A DNA stretch of 24,775 nucleotides, taken from a virus. Position numbers and translations under genes: made by a program. Every line of letters begins with the position of its first letter. Within the stretch, counting starts at the first letter, position 1. This document shows positions 9,317-18,900 of the stretch, in pieces. The stretch is taken from positions 1 to 24,775 of the IMG/VR virus record IMGVR_UViG_3300042691_036083; one strand, written 5' to 3'. The notes under the pieces are model-generated. The model was given only the letters and a program-made list of their open reading frames with translations. It did no database searches and was not told where the DNA came from.

Positions 9317-10921
9317 TTATCTTGGTTTGTAGACGAATTTCATCTGTCCACAATCCCAAATTTTTAACATACCATTTTCGTAACCAGAGTTACCGCTAAA
9401 TGTCATCCTATGAAAAGTTTTTGATCCGTTAGTCCATTTGAATGAAGGATATGAAGTGGATGACTCAAAACCTAAGGAGGGCAAATAATCACCAGAGCCA
9501 TATCTCAGATCCACAAAGGTAGAAATCTGAACATCTCCAACGATCCTCTTAAAAAAGGAAATAAGGCGACTAAATCCGCCGACGATAGAAATTCCACTCT
9601 TAGTAGCAAATCTACTTATCTCCCAACCGTCTTTTATCTTCTTCATACGAAGACACGCTAAAATTTGGCCATCTTTAGATAGAGTGAAACATCGGCCTTG
9701 TCCCCTCCCCATTAAGTGATTCTTACCCAAAAACTCAGAACCTTCTTTTTTATCAGATTCTTTCAGCTCTAATTTTCTAGCATATAATCTTTCGTTTTTC
9801 CCAAGCTTATTTAAAATTATAGACTTAATAATTTCTCTCTTGCTGAGAAGTTCATCTTCCCTAAAAAACAGTGGAATATATCCTTCGTCGATATAGGTTA
9901 ATCTTTTCCTAACGTGATAATCGTCTTCTTTATGAAAATCGCTATGCCAAAAAATTCCGTCGACCTCAATAACTAATTCTCCAACAACAAAGTCGGCATA
10001 ATAAGATTTAATCTTAATTTGCTTAATATACTTTTCCCCGATTTCTATTAGAATCTCTTCCATGATTTTCTCTAATGAACTCATCTTTGGTTGCATACTG
10101 ACCGCTATATCCCAACCGTGCCTATTAACTAATGTATTAAAATGGCTTTTCGAGAATCCTAATTCTTTTGCCCACTCTGCTATACCTTTGTTTTCGTGTA
10201 AGTTAATTTGTCCAGCGGCAATTTTAGTCTCTAATCCTTTGTCCTGAGCCATACGAGCAATTTCTGGAACTTTCATCGCATGATCTACGCCATATTTTTC
10301 AATATTAGTAGATTTAATTTTTCTCTTAACCTCTTCTAACTGGAATACATTCTCAACACCATATTTCTCCATAACCTTATCTTTACAATCTTGCGACACA
10401 AAATAACATTCGGTCCCGAATTTTTCAAGATTAGTAGCTCTAACTTTATTTTTAATCTCCTCACTAGAAGTGGGGCTAACGCCCCCGTATCTCTCCAAAT
10501 TAGTGACTTCCATCTTAGCCCTTACTTCGGGTGATTGAAACACATTTTCTACACCATATTTCTCTAAACAAGTTTTCCTAGATTTTTGGCGAACTTCCTC
10601 ATTTTGTTGTGGAGAGGGCACCCCATATTTCTCCACATTTGTGGAGGCTATTTTTTGTTTAACAGATTTCAACTGAAATACATTATCCACTCCATATTTA
10701 ATCTGGTTCATTTCAGCCATTTTTTTATACTTACATTTTTTACAGCAATCATTAGCTATAACGCGATGGGCTATCTCCCTTCTCTTCTTGGAAGATTCAT
10801 AGATAATATGGCAGTAATCGCACCCCAGCAAAATTGTCTTACTTGACTTCTCAGTAAGATCAGATAAAGTATAGCCAAATTTTTCCTTTGTTTCGTTTTC
10901 TAATAGCATCCGAGACCCCAT
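9317..10921 (-). CDS. Large free-standing homing endonuclease (repeat domain plus Vsr-like nuclease)
   Basis: This 534-aa protein has recognisable parts in order. Residues 34-63 hold a zinc-ribbon-like Cys set (C34, C37, C59, C60, C63). Residues 71-228 hold seven short repeats of the K-Y-G-V-E-N-V-F-Q type spaced by basic helices, a DNA-binding repeat known from phage homing nucleases. Residues 245-268 look like a helix-turn-helix (AEWAKELGFSKSHFNTL). Residues 281-375 are a Vsr/PD-(D/E)XK-type nuclease with D310, E319, D321, H326 and D328 (ADFVV, then LVIEVDGIFWHSD). Residues 380-534 form the C-terminal domain often attached to these enzymes (FLGKNHLMGRGQGRCF). The gene is AT-rich and stands alone between the capsid terminator and the next tail gene. 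It is likely a selfish element. An internal ATG at 10907-10909 has a better ribosome site (GGGG) than the first ATG. Confidence 0.88.
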   Translation of the reverse strand: MGSRMLLENETKEKFGYTLSDLTEKSSKTILLGCDYCHIIYESSKKRREIAHRVIANDCCKKCKYKKMAEMNQIKYGVDNVFQLKSVKQKIASTNVEKYGVPSPQQNEEVRQKSRKTCLEKYGVENVFQSPEVRAKMEVTNLERYGGVSPTSSEEIKNKVRATNLEKFGTECYFVSQDCKDKVMEKYGVENVFQLEEVKRKIKSTNIEKYGVDHAMKVPEIARMAQDKGLETKIAAGQINLHENKGIAEWAKELGFSKSHFNTLVNRHGWDIAVSMQPKMSSLEKIMEEILIEIGEKYIKQIKIKSYYADFVVGELVIEVDGIFWHSDFHKEDDYHVRKRLTYIDEGYIPLFFREDELLSKREIIKSIILNKLGKNERLYARKLELKESDKKEGSEFLGKNHLMGRGQGRCFTLSKDGQILACLRMKKIKDGWEISRFATKSGISIVGGFSRLISFFKRIVGDVQISTFVDLRYGSGDYLPSLGFESSTSYPSFKWTNGSKTFHRMTFSGNSGYENGMLKIWDCGQMKFVYKPR

Positions 10922-10947
10922 ACAAAAAAAAGCTACGAACCCATCAG

Positions 10948-10953
10948 ATTATA
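10948..10953 (-). promoter_or_regulatory. Possible -10 box downstream of the capsid terminator
   Basis: TATAAT occurs on the minus strand about 27 bases before the homing endonuclease ATG and just after the terminator. It could restart transcription for the endonuclease and tail genes. No matching -35 box is seen at the usual distance, so the call is weak. Confidence 0.3.
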
Positions 10954-10960
10954 CAAATAA

Positions 10961-10994
10961 AAAACCCACACGCCTAGTGAAACGTGTGGGTTTT
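10961..10994 (-). terminator. Rho-independent terminator after the major capsid gene
   Basis: A perfect 12-bp stem (10961-10972 with 10983-10994, core CCCACACG/CGTGTGGG) with a 10-base loop is followed on the minus strand by a T-rich tail (TTTTTTATTTG, including stem bases). It lies 26 bases beyond the capsid stop. A further small inverted repeat, TTGATC-AAAA-GATCAA (11003-11018), sits between the stop and the terminator. Confidence 0.9.
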
Positions 10995-11019
10995 ATTGGT
11001 TTTTGATCAAAAGATCAAA

Positions 11020-12024
11020 CTAGAAGCTGCCGAGAATGCATCTCCGGTTGTCTAATACTGCGTAGCCAGCTTCTGCGAACCCGTAAAAACCAACCCTCTG
11101 TTGTCGATGCATAAGAGGATCTGGGTGAATTACGACTTCTTGTCGAATAGGCATCACGAAAGAGTCTCGGTTTACCATATCCATACCAACTACCAATTCC
11201 ACGTCAGAAGAAGGACCAAGAGATCCGCCTAGCTGAGAAGTGAAATAAGTCTGGTATTCTTGGGATTCGCCAAGCTCATCCAGAGCGTTAAGGTTAATAC
11301 CGAAAATTCGGGTAACCATACCGTCGTCAGTCGCAACGTAAATTTCTCTACGAGTTACTTCGTCAACGATATCAACACCCCAGTTTCGAATATCTTCTAG
11401 CCCTTCTGGGGATAGAAACATATCGGTAAGACGACCGCGACCAACCGAAGCACTGTTACCACCAGCGTTTCGACGCATAACTGATTTCATTACTGAAACC
11501 AATCGTTTCGTGAACTGGCCAGCCTGAGCATCCGCGTCATAAACGAGAATGTTTCGGTCGGTTGCAGCAGCTAGCATAGTATGCCAGCCGTCATCATTCA
11601 TCTTCTTAACGAAACCAGCTTCCATAACCTTAATAGCTCGGCCAGCAACGTCCCATCGGGCGTCACGAGCATATCGAGCTAGAAAGTCAATCGAAGAAGT
11701 GATAGCGTAGGTCGGAACCTGCACATAGTCACCTTCAACTGATCGTTCTGGAATCCGACCGTGGCCGGGATTCGTATAAGCTACGTGATCAACCTCATCA
11801 CCGGGATTTAGCAAATCCAGAGGATATTCTGCAGTCGAATTACCTTCAAGAGGTAGACGTTCATACAGATTAGAGGCGATATCACCTACGAGAATACCTT
11901 CACGTAGTGGTGTTTGTAGAGCTGTAGCCAACTCTTCCTGACCAGCCTGAGCAATGCCGGGATTTGGATCGCCAGCTTTCTTCAGGATTTCAATAAATTC
12001 AGGACTTGGTTTTTCGAACTTCAT
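11020..12024 (-). CDS. Major capsid protein (HK97 fold)
   Basis: This 334-aa protein is of typical size for a phage coat protein. The N-terminus is a charged helical region (FIEILKKAGDPNPG...LATALQTPLREG). The centre has the domain pattern of HK97-fold capsid proteins (VPTYAITSSIDFLARYARD, MFLSPEGLEDIRNWG). The C-terminus has the common ending DSFVMPIRQEVV, HRQQRVGFYGFAEAGYAVLDNRR, ILGSF. It forms the icosahedral shell. AGGAG seven bases before the ATG supports the start. It follows the protease-scaffold and decoration genes, the standard head-gene order, and it is followed by a strong terminator, as expected for the most highly expressed late gene. Family known, identity inferred from pattern and order. 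Confidence 0.93.
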   Translation of the reverse strand: MKFEKPSPEFIEILKKAGDPNPGIAQAGQEELATALQTPLREGILVGDIASNLYERLPLEGNSTAEYPLDLLNPGDEVDHVAYTNPGHGRIPERSVEGDYVQVPTYAITSSIDFLARYARDARWDVAGRAIKVMEAGFVKKMNDDGWHTMLAAATDRNILVYDADAQAGQFTKRLVSVMKSVMRRNAGGNSASVGRGRLTDMFLSPEGLEDIRNWGVDIVDEVTRREIYVATDDGMVTRIFGINLNALDELGESQEYQTYFTSQLGGSLGPSSDVELVVGMDMVNRDSFVMPIRQEVVIHPDPLMHRQQRVGFYGFAEAGYAVLDNRRCILGSF

Positions 12025-12037
12025 GTTTGGTCTCCTA

Positions 12038-12487
12038 TTATAGATTCACTGAAAGTTTAATAAAGCCATCAGAATCTTTGTTGCTTAGGAACTGGCCAAC
12101 CTTTAAGGTTCCAGTAGCTTGAGTAGAACTCAAGAGACCAGTACCAGCAAGATAGGCATCAGCACCAGCAGTAGGAGACCCTACAACGGCGTCTGTAGTA
12201 ACCCAACCCTTACGCAGGATTGTAATTTTACCACCCTTCTGAACTTCATCTTTGTGTTGGTTAAGATGCTGACGAGTCAAGTCTAGGTTGACCATGTCGT
12301 TCATCAAAATACCAAGAGGATAAGCACCAGATGGATTGGTTTTCACAGTGGCAAGAGCTAGAGCATGGTCCATTGCGGCACCAGAACCAGCAGTGCTAAC
12401 GGACACACAGAGTCCACGAGTAGCGGTTTCATTCATGAAATACGAAATGTCTGTGTCAAGTTCGTAACGATCACCTTTAAGACCCAT
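12038..12487 (-). CDS. Capsid decoration/cement-like protein
   Basis: This 149-aa, beta-rich protein lies between the scaffold and capsid genes, where decoration proteins are usually found. It has the pattern of small capsid cement proteins: a hydrophobic N-terminal strand, an Ala-rich segment (ALALATVKTNPSGAYPLG), a Gly/Lys turn (VQKGGKITILRKGWV) and a C-terminal strand pair (GTLKVGQFLSNKDSDG, FIKLSVNL). Such proteins bind the outside of the shell and stabilise it after expansion. Its ATG shares one base with the stop of the protease gene (TAATG) and an AGGGG site lies upstream. The call rests on position and pattern; another head protein role is possible. Confidence 0.7.
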   Translation of the reverse strand: MGLKGDRYELDTDISYFMNETATRGLCVSVSTAGSGAAMDHALALATVKTNPSGAYPLGILMNDMVNLDLTRQHLNQHKDEVQKGGKITILRKGWVTTDAVVGSPTAGADAYLAGTGLLSSTQATGTLKVGQFLSNKDSDGFIKLSVNL

Positions 12488-13761
12488 TATTTAGACCCCT
12501 TTTTAGTGGACTTCAGGACGCTATCACGCAACCATGCTGAAGCTACCGAGATTTTATCAGAGGTAGATTCATCGAGATCCACTACTGGATCTTCAACTTC
12601 TTCTACTGTCTCTAAAACTTCAGCCTCAACTTCTTCTTCCGTGTCAGCGTCGGCGACCGGAACTGGAACTGGGACAATAAGAGCTACAACACTCTCGAAC
12701 ATTTCGTCAGTGGCTTGTGAGAATTTTTCAATTAGCTCATCAGCCTTAACTTCACTCGCACCAGCACTAATGAGAGCGGCCTTGCGGGACACTGCCTTTA
12801 GATTTGCAACCATAACTTGAAGTTCTTGGCTTAGAGCCATTTTCTCGTTAGTAATAGTCGCAATGGTTTGCTCTAGCTCTGTAACTTTAGCTTCCAAAGA
12901 AGATACAGAAGCCTTATGGGCTTCAACTTCTGTGGTAAGAGTAGCTACACTAGCTTTAGCGGTTTCGAGTTCAGAATTATCTGGCATTTCAACCTCCATC
13001 GCTGTAAGAATCATATCTGCTTGAATAGGTCCGAAAGGCGTAACATCCTTCGGAAGAATAATACTTCGTGGATTAGCAGGTTTATCCACTAGGCCCTTAC
13101 CAGAGAAGTAAAGATCTCTTAAAAGTCGGCCAATTTTGTAACCTTCGAATTCGCCAGTACCCCCATAACATCGCAAATGCTTAGTTAAGAAGGCAGAAGT
13201 TTCATCTCGGGCCAAAACCTTTTTCTCGCCTGATGGCGACAATAGAGCGTAATCGAAGTTTCGAAATACACACTCCATTGATACGGCCAACTCGCCCCGG
13301 TCAATCTGTTCGATTAAACCTTCGATCCGAGTTCTTTGATCTGGATCAGACCAAACTTTATATATAACGGCACTTGTTATTAGATCGAGCTTCTCTGGAA
13401 GAGGAGCTGACTCCACAAATGTACCATCTTCCGTAATAGCTGCGGAAGCAATCATATGCCCGATGATATCAGAATCATCATGCATAAAATTAAATGGCTT
13501 ATCTACTGGAGTGTCTTTAGCATTGAAGAGATCTTCAACATCAAAGACATCGTCGTTCTTATTCCAACCTGCCGATACGAGAATGGAATTAAGGTAATAT
13601 AGATCAGACTGAGCTGGTCTCACTGAAGCTAAGGCCGTCCTTATGTCTTCGGATATCTCGCCATTTAAATCTTTATTACCGACTATATCACACACACACG
13701 CAATCGAGTTGTGTTTAAGCCGGTCAGCAAGACCATCTATAATTTCTGATTCATATATCAT
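12487..13761 (-). CDS. Prohead protease fused to scaffold
   Basis: This protein joins a protease and a scaffold in one 424-aa chain. Counting from the ATG at 13759-13761, the protease has the motif KPFNFMHDDSDIIGHM (probable catalytic His94) and later GELAVSMECVF (probable catalytic Ser161), the pattern of the assemblin-like phage prohead protease fold. Residues about 250-330 form a coiled coil (ELETAKASV, VSSLEAKVTELEQTIATI), as in scaffolds. The tail is acidic, rich in Val and Glu, and ends in a basic motif. The protease clears the scaffold from the prohead during maturation. The frame extends to a TTG at 13773, but GAGGT sits five bases before the ATG at 13761, which is taken as the start. 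Confidence 0.88.
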   Translation of the reverse strand: MIYESEIIDGLADRLKHNSIACVCDIVGNKDLNGEISEDIRTALASVRPAQSDLYYLNSILVSAGWNKNDDVFDVEDLFNAKDTPVDKPFNFMHDDSDIIGHMIASAAITEDGTFVESAPLPEKLDLITSAVIYKVWSDPDQRTRIEGLIEQIDRGELAVSMECVFRNFDYALLSPSGEKKVLARDETSAFLTKHLRCYGGTGEFEGYKIGRLLRDLYFSGKGLVDKPANPRSIILPKDVTPFGPIQADMILTAMEVEMPDNSELETAKASVATLTTEVEAHKASVSSLEAKVTELEQTIATITNEKMALSQELQVMVANLKAVSRKAALISAGASEVKADELIEKFSQATDEMFESVVALIVPVPVPVADADTEEEVEAEVLETVEEVEDPVVDLDESTSDKISVASAWLRDSVLKSTKKGSK

Positions 13762-13810
13762 GTAATACCTCAATATTAAATACGCAAGAAAATTTAATTT
13801 CCTCGCTTTT

Positions 13811-15727
13811 TTATTCTATGTAAGCTAAACAATAGAGCTGTCTTAGCTCATCAATAGCGGGCTCTCGCCCGTTTTTCGTTAGAAAAGCCTCATAAAAAGG
13901 AAAGATATTCTTAGGCTTCGCCGTATCTAATGCTTCGGCCACATTAGTTGGATTTATCTCGCTCTCGGGCGTTAGCCCACAAAGAGCGGTAAACTTAATC
14001 AGTTCTAATTCTTTCTGCTCTGCCTTAGTTAGCTCTCTTAGGGTTTTCTTTTCGTACTGTAAGAGCATAACTGGATTTAGAATTTCGGCTATTCTCTTTT
14101 GGGCGTCCATAGCCCACATCAAAGTTTCAGCCTTACTCTTCGGGGTTATGATTTTCTTTTTACGAGGGACCCCATCGGGAGTAAAAGGTGGGCGACCATT
14201 ATCTTTGCGGGCCTTCTTTGGCGGCCCGCCTAAAGGAGCGGCTACTGGGGGAGCTTGCTCCTTATATGGTGTCACGTCTTCTATAGAGATCAGATCTTTA
14301 TTCAATCCGATCTTGACATAGTCGGACTCTAAGTTACCATTATGGAATGGGCTAGCTTTAGGTGGTATCTTACCCTTGTCCCTGTCCTTCTGTTCTTTAG
14401 CTATTCTTGATTCTTCAACCTCATGAGATTCGCCCAATCTTTCCCTAGTGGTTTCGAGAGATATAATATGCCTATCGGATAAATCTTTAATTAAGTTCTT
14501 AGCTGCGACTTCGTCGCTTAGAACCATATGGTCAAATTCTAGTTGAGCAGCCGAAGGGAAGCCCATCGCTTTCGCTACGTTCTCAAATTGGCTCCGCCAA
14601 AAGCCTACTAGAATATCTCGCCCATATTCTAATTTTTCCACTAAAGTTTTAAGGGATAAGTAATTATTAGTAAACCCACCCCCAGTTGAAGCCCCAGTCA
14701 AGGTTTGTGGAATACCGAGGCCCCCATAAATCGAGTTCAAAACTGGCCCGTATTTTTGGTCGCCTAAGAATTTATAGATCTGGGTATTACTCTCCTCAAA
14801 ACTAATCTCGGGCCCCCACACTAAATCCATAGTGCCCCCACCTACATTGGAGGCGAGAATATCTCGAAGTTTATCTACAGCTTCTCTTTTAGGCATGATC
14901 TTATGATCTAAAGACCCAAGCTTCCACAATCTAATATTAGAGATGGCCCCATCTAGAGCAGACATATCCGCTAGTTTCATCTTTTCTAACATCATAATGT
15001 CATCTAGTACAGCATGGATCATCGGCTTAGCCCAAACCTCCCAGTCATCTTTCTTATAATGAAAGACATTGACTCTTTCAGAGTCCAAAGGCAAAAACTC
15101 TGCCCCGACTCCGGAGGGAGCAGGTAAAAAAGAAGTGGTATTCTTTTCCTTCAGAGCATTTTTCATTTTACTAGATAGACGAAGCTTGTATTTTCGGATG
15201 CCGGAGAAGATCTCGGAGTAATTCCCGTCTAGCTCAACCATAATTGGATTTAAGAAGTGGTACTGAAAAGGTATGACCCTCTTATCGGCCCTACTCATAT
15301 TGGTCTGGGTTGACTTACTTATTTTACCTGAGGAGGTATAGACTACTACATTGCCCAACCTATATAGAGTATTCAAGAATCTCTCAGAGACCCTCTCGCC
15401 TTCAACCTTCACCCAAAATCTCTTATAGAATCTCTCGATAGCTTTATTCGGGTGGGTTATTCTCGCACCTTGGGAGGCGAAGTCCCCCATTAAGTCAATA
15501 ACCTGCTTAATTAGGGCGACGTTATCGTAAGCCTTCTTACATTTCTTCATGATGGGTTTACAGTCACCATCTACATCCTCAGATGGGCGGAATCTGTAGT
15601 AATCATCTCGGCCATACTCATCCCTTATAGAAATGTTTGGCTCAATATCTATATAACTTCGGCGACTAGCAGTAGCAGATCTAACGCTGCCGTAACTCTT
15701 AGTCATGTCTTCTGTTGGTTTCGTCAT
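13811..15727 (-). CDS. Portal protein
   Basis: This 638-aa protein has the length and position of a phage portal, between the large terminase and the prohead protease. Features include YDNVALIKQVIDLMGDFASQG near residue 70, FLNTLYRLGNVVVYTSSG, FLNPIMVELDG, a stem/clip-like middle with VNVFHYKKDDWEVWAKPM, and YGGLGIPQTLTGASTGGGFTNN near residue 340. The last of these is a common portal motif just before the long helix and crown. The C-terminal third is charged and proline-rich. The dodecameric portal sits at one capsid vertex and feeds DNA into the head with the terminase. GAGAT upstream of the ATG supports the start. The leader contains a tandem repeat and a hairpin (15744-15781). Confidence 0.9.
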   Translation of the reverse strand: MTKPTEDMTKSYGSVRSATASRRSYIDIEPNISIRDEYGRDDYYRFRPSEDVDGDCKPIMKKCKKAYDNVALIKQVIDLMGDFASQGARITHPNKAIERFYKRFWVKVEGERVSERFLNTLYRLGNVVVYTSSGKISKSTQTNMSRADKRVIPFQYHFLNPIMVELDGNYSEIFSGIRKYKLRLSSKMKNALKEKNTTSFLPAPSGVGAEFLPLDSERVNVFHYKKDDWEVWAKPMIHAVLDDIMMLEKMKLADMSALDGAISNIRLWKLGSLDHKIMPKREAVDKLRDILASNVGGGTMDLVWGPEISFEESNTQIYKFLGDQKYGPVLNSIYGGLGIPQTLTGASTGGGFTNNYLSLKTLVEKLEYGRDILVGFWRSQFENVAKAMGFPSAAQLEFDHMVLSDEVAAKNLIKDLSDRHIISLETTRERLGESHEVEESRIAKEQKDRDKGKIPPKASPFHNGNLESDYVKIGLNKDLISIEDVTPYKEQAPPVAAPLGGPPKKARKDNGRPPFTPDGVPRKKKIITPKSKAETLMWAMDAQKRIAEILNPVMLLQYEKKTLRELTKAEQKELELIKFTALCGLTPESEINPTNVAEALDTAKPKNIFPFYEAFLTKNGREPAIDELRQLYCLAYIE

Positions 15728-15743
15728 ACGTATCTCATTTAAT

Positions 15744-15781
15744 CAATCGGATTACAATCGGACTATATATCTATACGTCCG
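15744..15781 (-). promoter_or_regulatory. Portal leader: tandem octamer and hairpin
   Basis: Two direct copies of TCCGATTG (minus strand; 15744-15751 and 15755-15762), three bases apart, partly overlap a hairpin (15759-15781, CGGAC...GTCCG arms with inner TATA/TATA pairs). The group lies 17 bases upstream of the portal ATG. It may be a protein-binding or RNA-structure control site; the function is unknown. Confidence 0.4.
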
Positions 15782-15787
15782 CTGAGA

Positions 15788-15907
15788 TTACTCATCCTCT
15801 TTATGAACTGGGTCAAAAACTATTGATTTATGATCCAGCCCCATCCTAAACCGAGAATGAGCTGTGTGATAACAAACCGCTCCTTCCACCTTTTCTGCTA
15901 CTGTCAA
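15788..15907 (-). CDS. Small ORF between terminase and portal, possibly frameshifted
   Basis: A frame from a TTG at 15905-15907 encodes 39 aa beginning TVAEKVEGAVCYHTAHSRF and ending VFDPVHKEDE. The frame is open further back to 15931 (NLELEIL) but has no ATG there. In the neighbouring frame an ATG at 15948-15950 starts MSLKQIGKEF and ends at 15846. Joining the start of one frame to the rest of the other with a single-base shift would give one smooth protein of about 55 residues. The gene may therefore have been broken by a one-base indel, use a weak start, or be read by frameshifting. No family recognised. Confidence 0.45.
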   Translation of the reverse strand: MTVAEKVEGAVCYHTAHSRFRMGLDHKSIVFDPVHKEDE

Positions 15908-15977
15908 AATCTCTAACTCTAAATTCTTTACCTATTTGTTTAAGACTCATTTAAATTAATTCTTTTATATATGATAT

Positions 15978-18900
15978 TTAGTAGCAATTCCGAACTGCGT
16001 CCACAAACCAAGCTGGGCCAATATACTCAGCACTTATTTTATCCTTGCCTTCATGCCTTTTCGAAAACCCGCCGTAAGTGCATGAATCAACATCCTTAGC
16101 CACCTTTATACTTCTAGCCCCCATATTCGCCATGATTAGAGCGGAGTATCGGTCCTTCCTCATTCTTCCCTTTTTATTAGATCCCGTTTTTAGTTCGGGA
16201 GTATCCCATTTATCCCTGCCGGTGGCCGTCTGTGTTATTTCTATGAGGACTAACTCATTCTTGAGTTCTTCAATTTCCGTGACACAATCCTCCAAAGTAT
16301 CATATAGTTTATTGTTGGCTTTATCTTGCTCTGCCGCTAAAGCTAAAATGACTGGGTCGAATTTGGGAAACAAGATGGCCTTATCCTCTAGATCCTTTCT
16401 TAATCCGTGATTCGCTTCAGAGGTCCAATCAGCCGAGGCGAAGTTAACCATCTCAATAATATGTAAGCCTGATTCATCGTCGGACGGCTTTTCTTTCTTT
16501 TCATCTATGATTTGCCATATGGGGACTTCGTTCTCGTAAAGGTTCGAGGTTTCATGTAAAGCTTCGCTTACAGCTACACCACCCCCCTGAGAGTCCAACA
16601 TGATCCTTTCCGTAGGAAAGAGACGCATAAGGTCTCTTATTTTACGAGCACAATAAGAGTAGAAGTTATCTTCCTTGACTAAGCCTAATTTAACCCTCTC
16701 AACGTGTACATGCCTATTGATGGTCCAACTATGCACTACACGACGATGGTCGGGGTGTATTTCAACAATAACTACGGCAAAATTATCTACTTCAGAAGCT
16801 GGGTCGACCCCGATCACATACTTACAATCCTTCCGACCCACTAGGGTCGCATCAAAGACAACCAACCCCGATGGTAAATGGAGGGAGTTATTTTCACTAG
16901 CTACGCAAGACTCAATTAAGCTACGCTTAAAGAAACCCTTGCTGTCGGAGCAAAAAATTGCGGAATATTCCATATCAAAGATGCCGCTATGAACGCTAGC
17001 TCTACTTCTAGCAATATTGGCATCATCCATAAAACCTTTAGGGATTAACTCGTATGGTAATCTAATAACTGAGTAATCCTTCCAATTAAAATCAGCCGGG
17101 ATATCCCCTTTAAAAATCTCGGCCACCTTTCTAGGGTCTCCCTTAGAATTAATAATCTGTTTCCACTTTTTCCAGTAATCCGCAAAGAAGTGAAAATCGT
17201 AATAGGCCGTACCCGATATAATAATTTGATTCGATATTGCTAATGGATTTTGGTCTACTAAATTGTCTTGATTAATTCCTAATCTTTTAGCTTCCTTAAT
17301 TGAAGATTGTCTCTTTACATTATCGACTGTGTTAGCGGCCACGTTACCGAATCCAGCTAGTACTGTTTCGAATATCTCTCTATTATGGGAATTGTGTTGA
17401 ATAAAACCATTACCTATAAAAGTGTGGGTTTTAGGCATATGGAAATCATAGAGATGTTCTTGCTCTGGTAATAATTCAACTGACCTGACCCTAAATAAAG
17501 GTTTTTCAGTTTTGATGTATTCCTCGAAAAATGCGACAGCTTCCTCCCTACTTCCAAAAGATCCGAGATGTTTATTCTTATTAGCTACGCTGGTAGATAG
17601 ATTATATCTCGTAGTTTTTTTGGTTACGACAGATATTGTTGGTTTCTTTTTCCATAAGTAAGCGTTATCAAATTTGCCCCTCCATTTGATTATATCTAAT
17701 AGGTCAAATGCTTTGGCCGCATTAGTGCCTCTTAATCCTAACATATAACTTTTTCTATCGGATAATTCACTACTATTTTTTATTACATTTGAACAAGTTA
17801 TACCAAATTTAAGTAATAAAATTTGTAAAGTATCGGCCAATTCTTTGCTAGAAGTATAATAAGCAATCCCTATTCTTTTCTTTCCTTTGTCGTCATAATA
17901 AAAAGCAGATCCATCCCCCTCAAACAAGCCAGACAAAAAAGAAGCAATTATCTTTTTTGGAGATAGTAATATCCCACTAGGTACAGTTTTGTTCAAACTA
18001 ATATCATAGCTGACACCAAAATCTCTTAAAGCTGTTCTAAAATCAACATCGTTATACTGAATTGACCAACATCTTTTGCAGTCAAATCCTCTCTTATCAA
18101 TATAAGGTTCTTTCTCTACTATTTTCCAATCGAACTCACTAAATTCCGATAACACTTTATCTATTAATTCTTTATCGGTGTTAGTAATCTGAATGTAATT
18201 TCGGTTAGTAACCGTTCCTTCAGAGATTAATATGCCGATCAACCAAGCTAATTTTTCATCTAAGACATATCCATTTTTTTCTAAAATCCTATCTGGGAAA
18301 TAAGAATTAATATCTAAAGGTAAATGATCCTCGATCGTTAAATCTTTAGCCAATTTCCACCCATCTTTGGTCATAACCTGATGAATACTAGAACAAGAGA
18401 ATGAATACCCATTATCGGTTTCGATCCTATAAACATCCGTCTTAGGAGTTTTGAAGATTTGATCTGGAGTTTCTAATTCCCCATCGATATTTATTAGGTC
18501 ATAAGCATCACCAGATAAATAATCAGATAATTTAATTAGTCCTTGATCTGATTGAATAATTGTTGAAGATACGAGGCAGGCAAACTCGTCAACAACTAAA
18601 TCATGAGCCCTGTAACCCCGGATCTTATCCCCAGTACCAATTGGAATAGCTTTAATTGTACTATTGTTAATAACAAAGGTACAAACGTCAGGCGATCTAG
18701 TTGGCCCACTGTTTACATCGCACAAATCTCTTAGTATGGGAGCATTCTTCCAAATCCCTTCCATGTATTCATGTAAGAATCTCGATTGGCGAAAACTGGC
18801 CCCAGCTATCATGATCTTTCTATTTGGGAGTATCAAAGCCCTTAAAAGAGAATATAAGGCCAAAAGCCACGTTTTTCCCGCGCCTCTGGAAGCCACAAAC

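Noticed and set aside
10900-11018. Target-site duplication around the 534-aa homing endonuclease
   Set aside because: The two flanks were compared by eye and no shared sequence longer than a few bases was found.
13762-13773. TTG start for the protease-scaffold gene
   Set aside because: The GAGGT site overlaps this codon and is spaced properly for the ATG at 13759-13761.
16078-16992. Plus-strand ORFs opposite the large terminase
   Set aside because: The terminase motifs on the minus strand explain this DNA fully.
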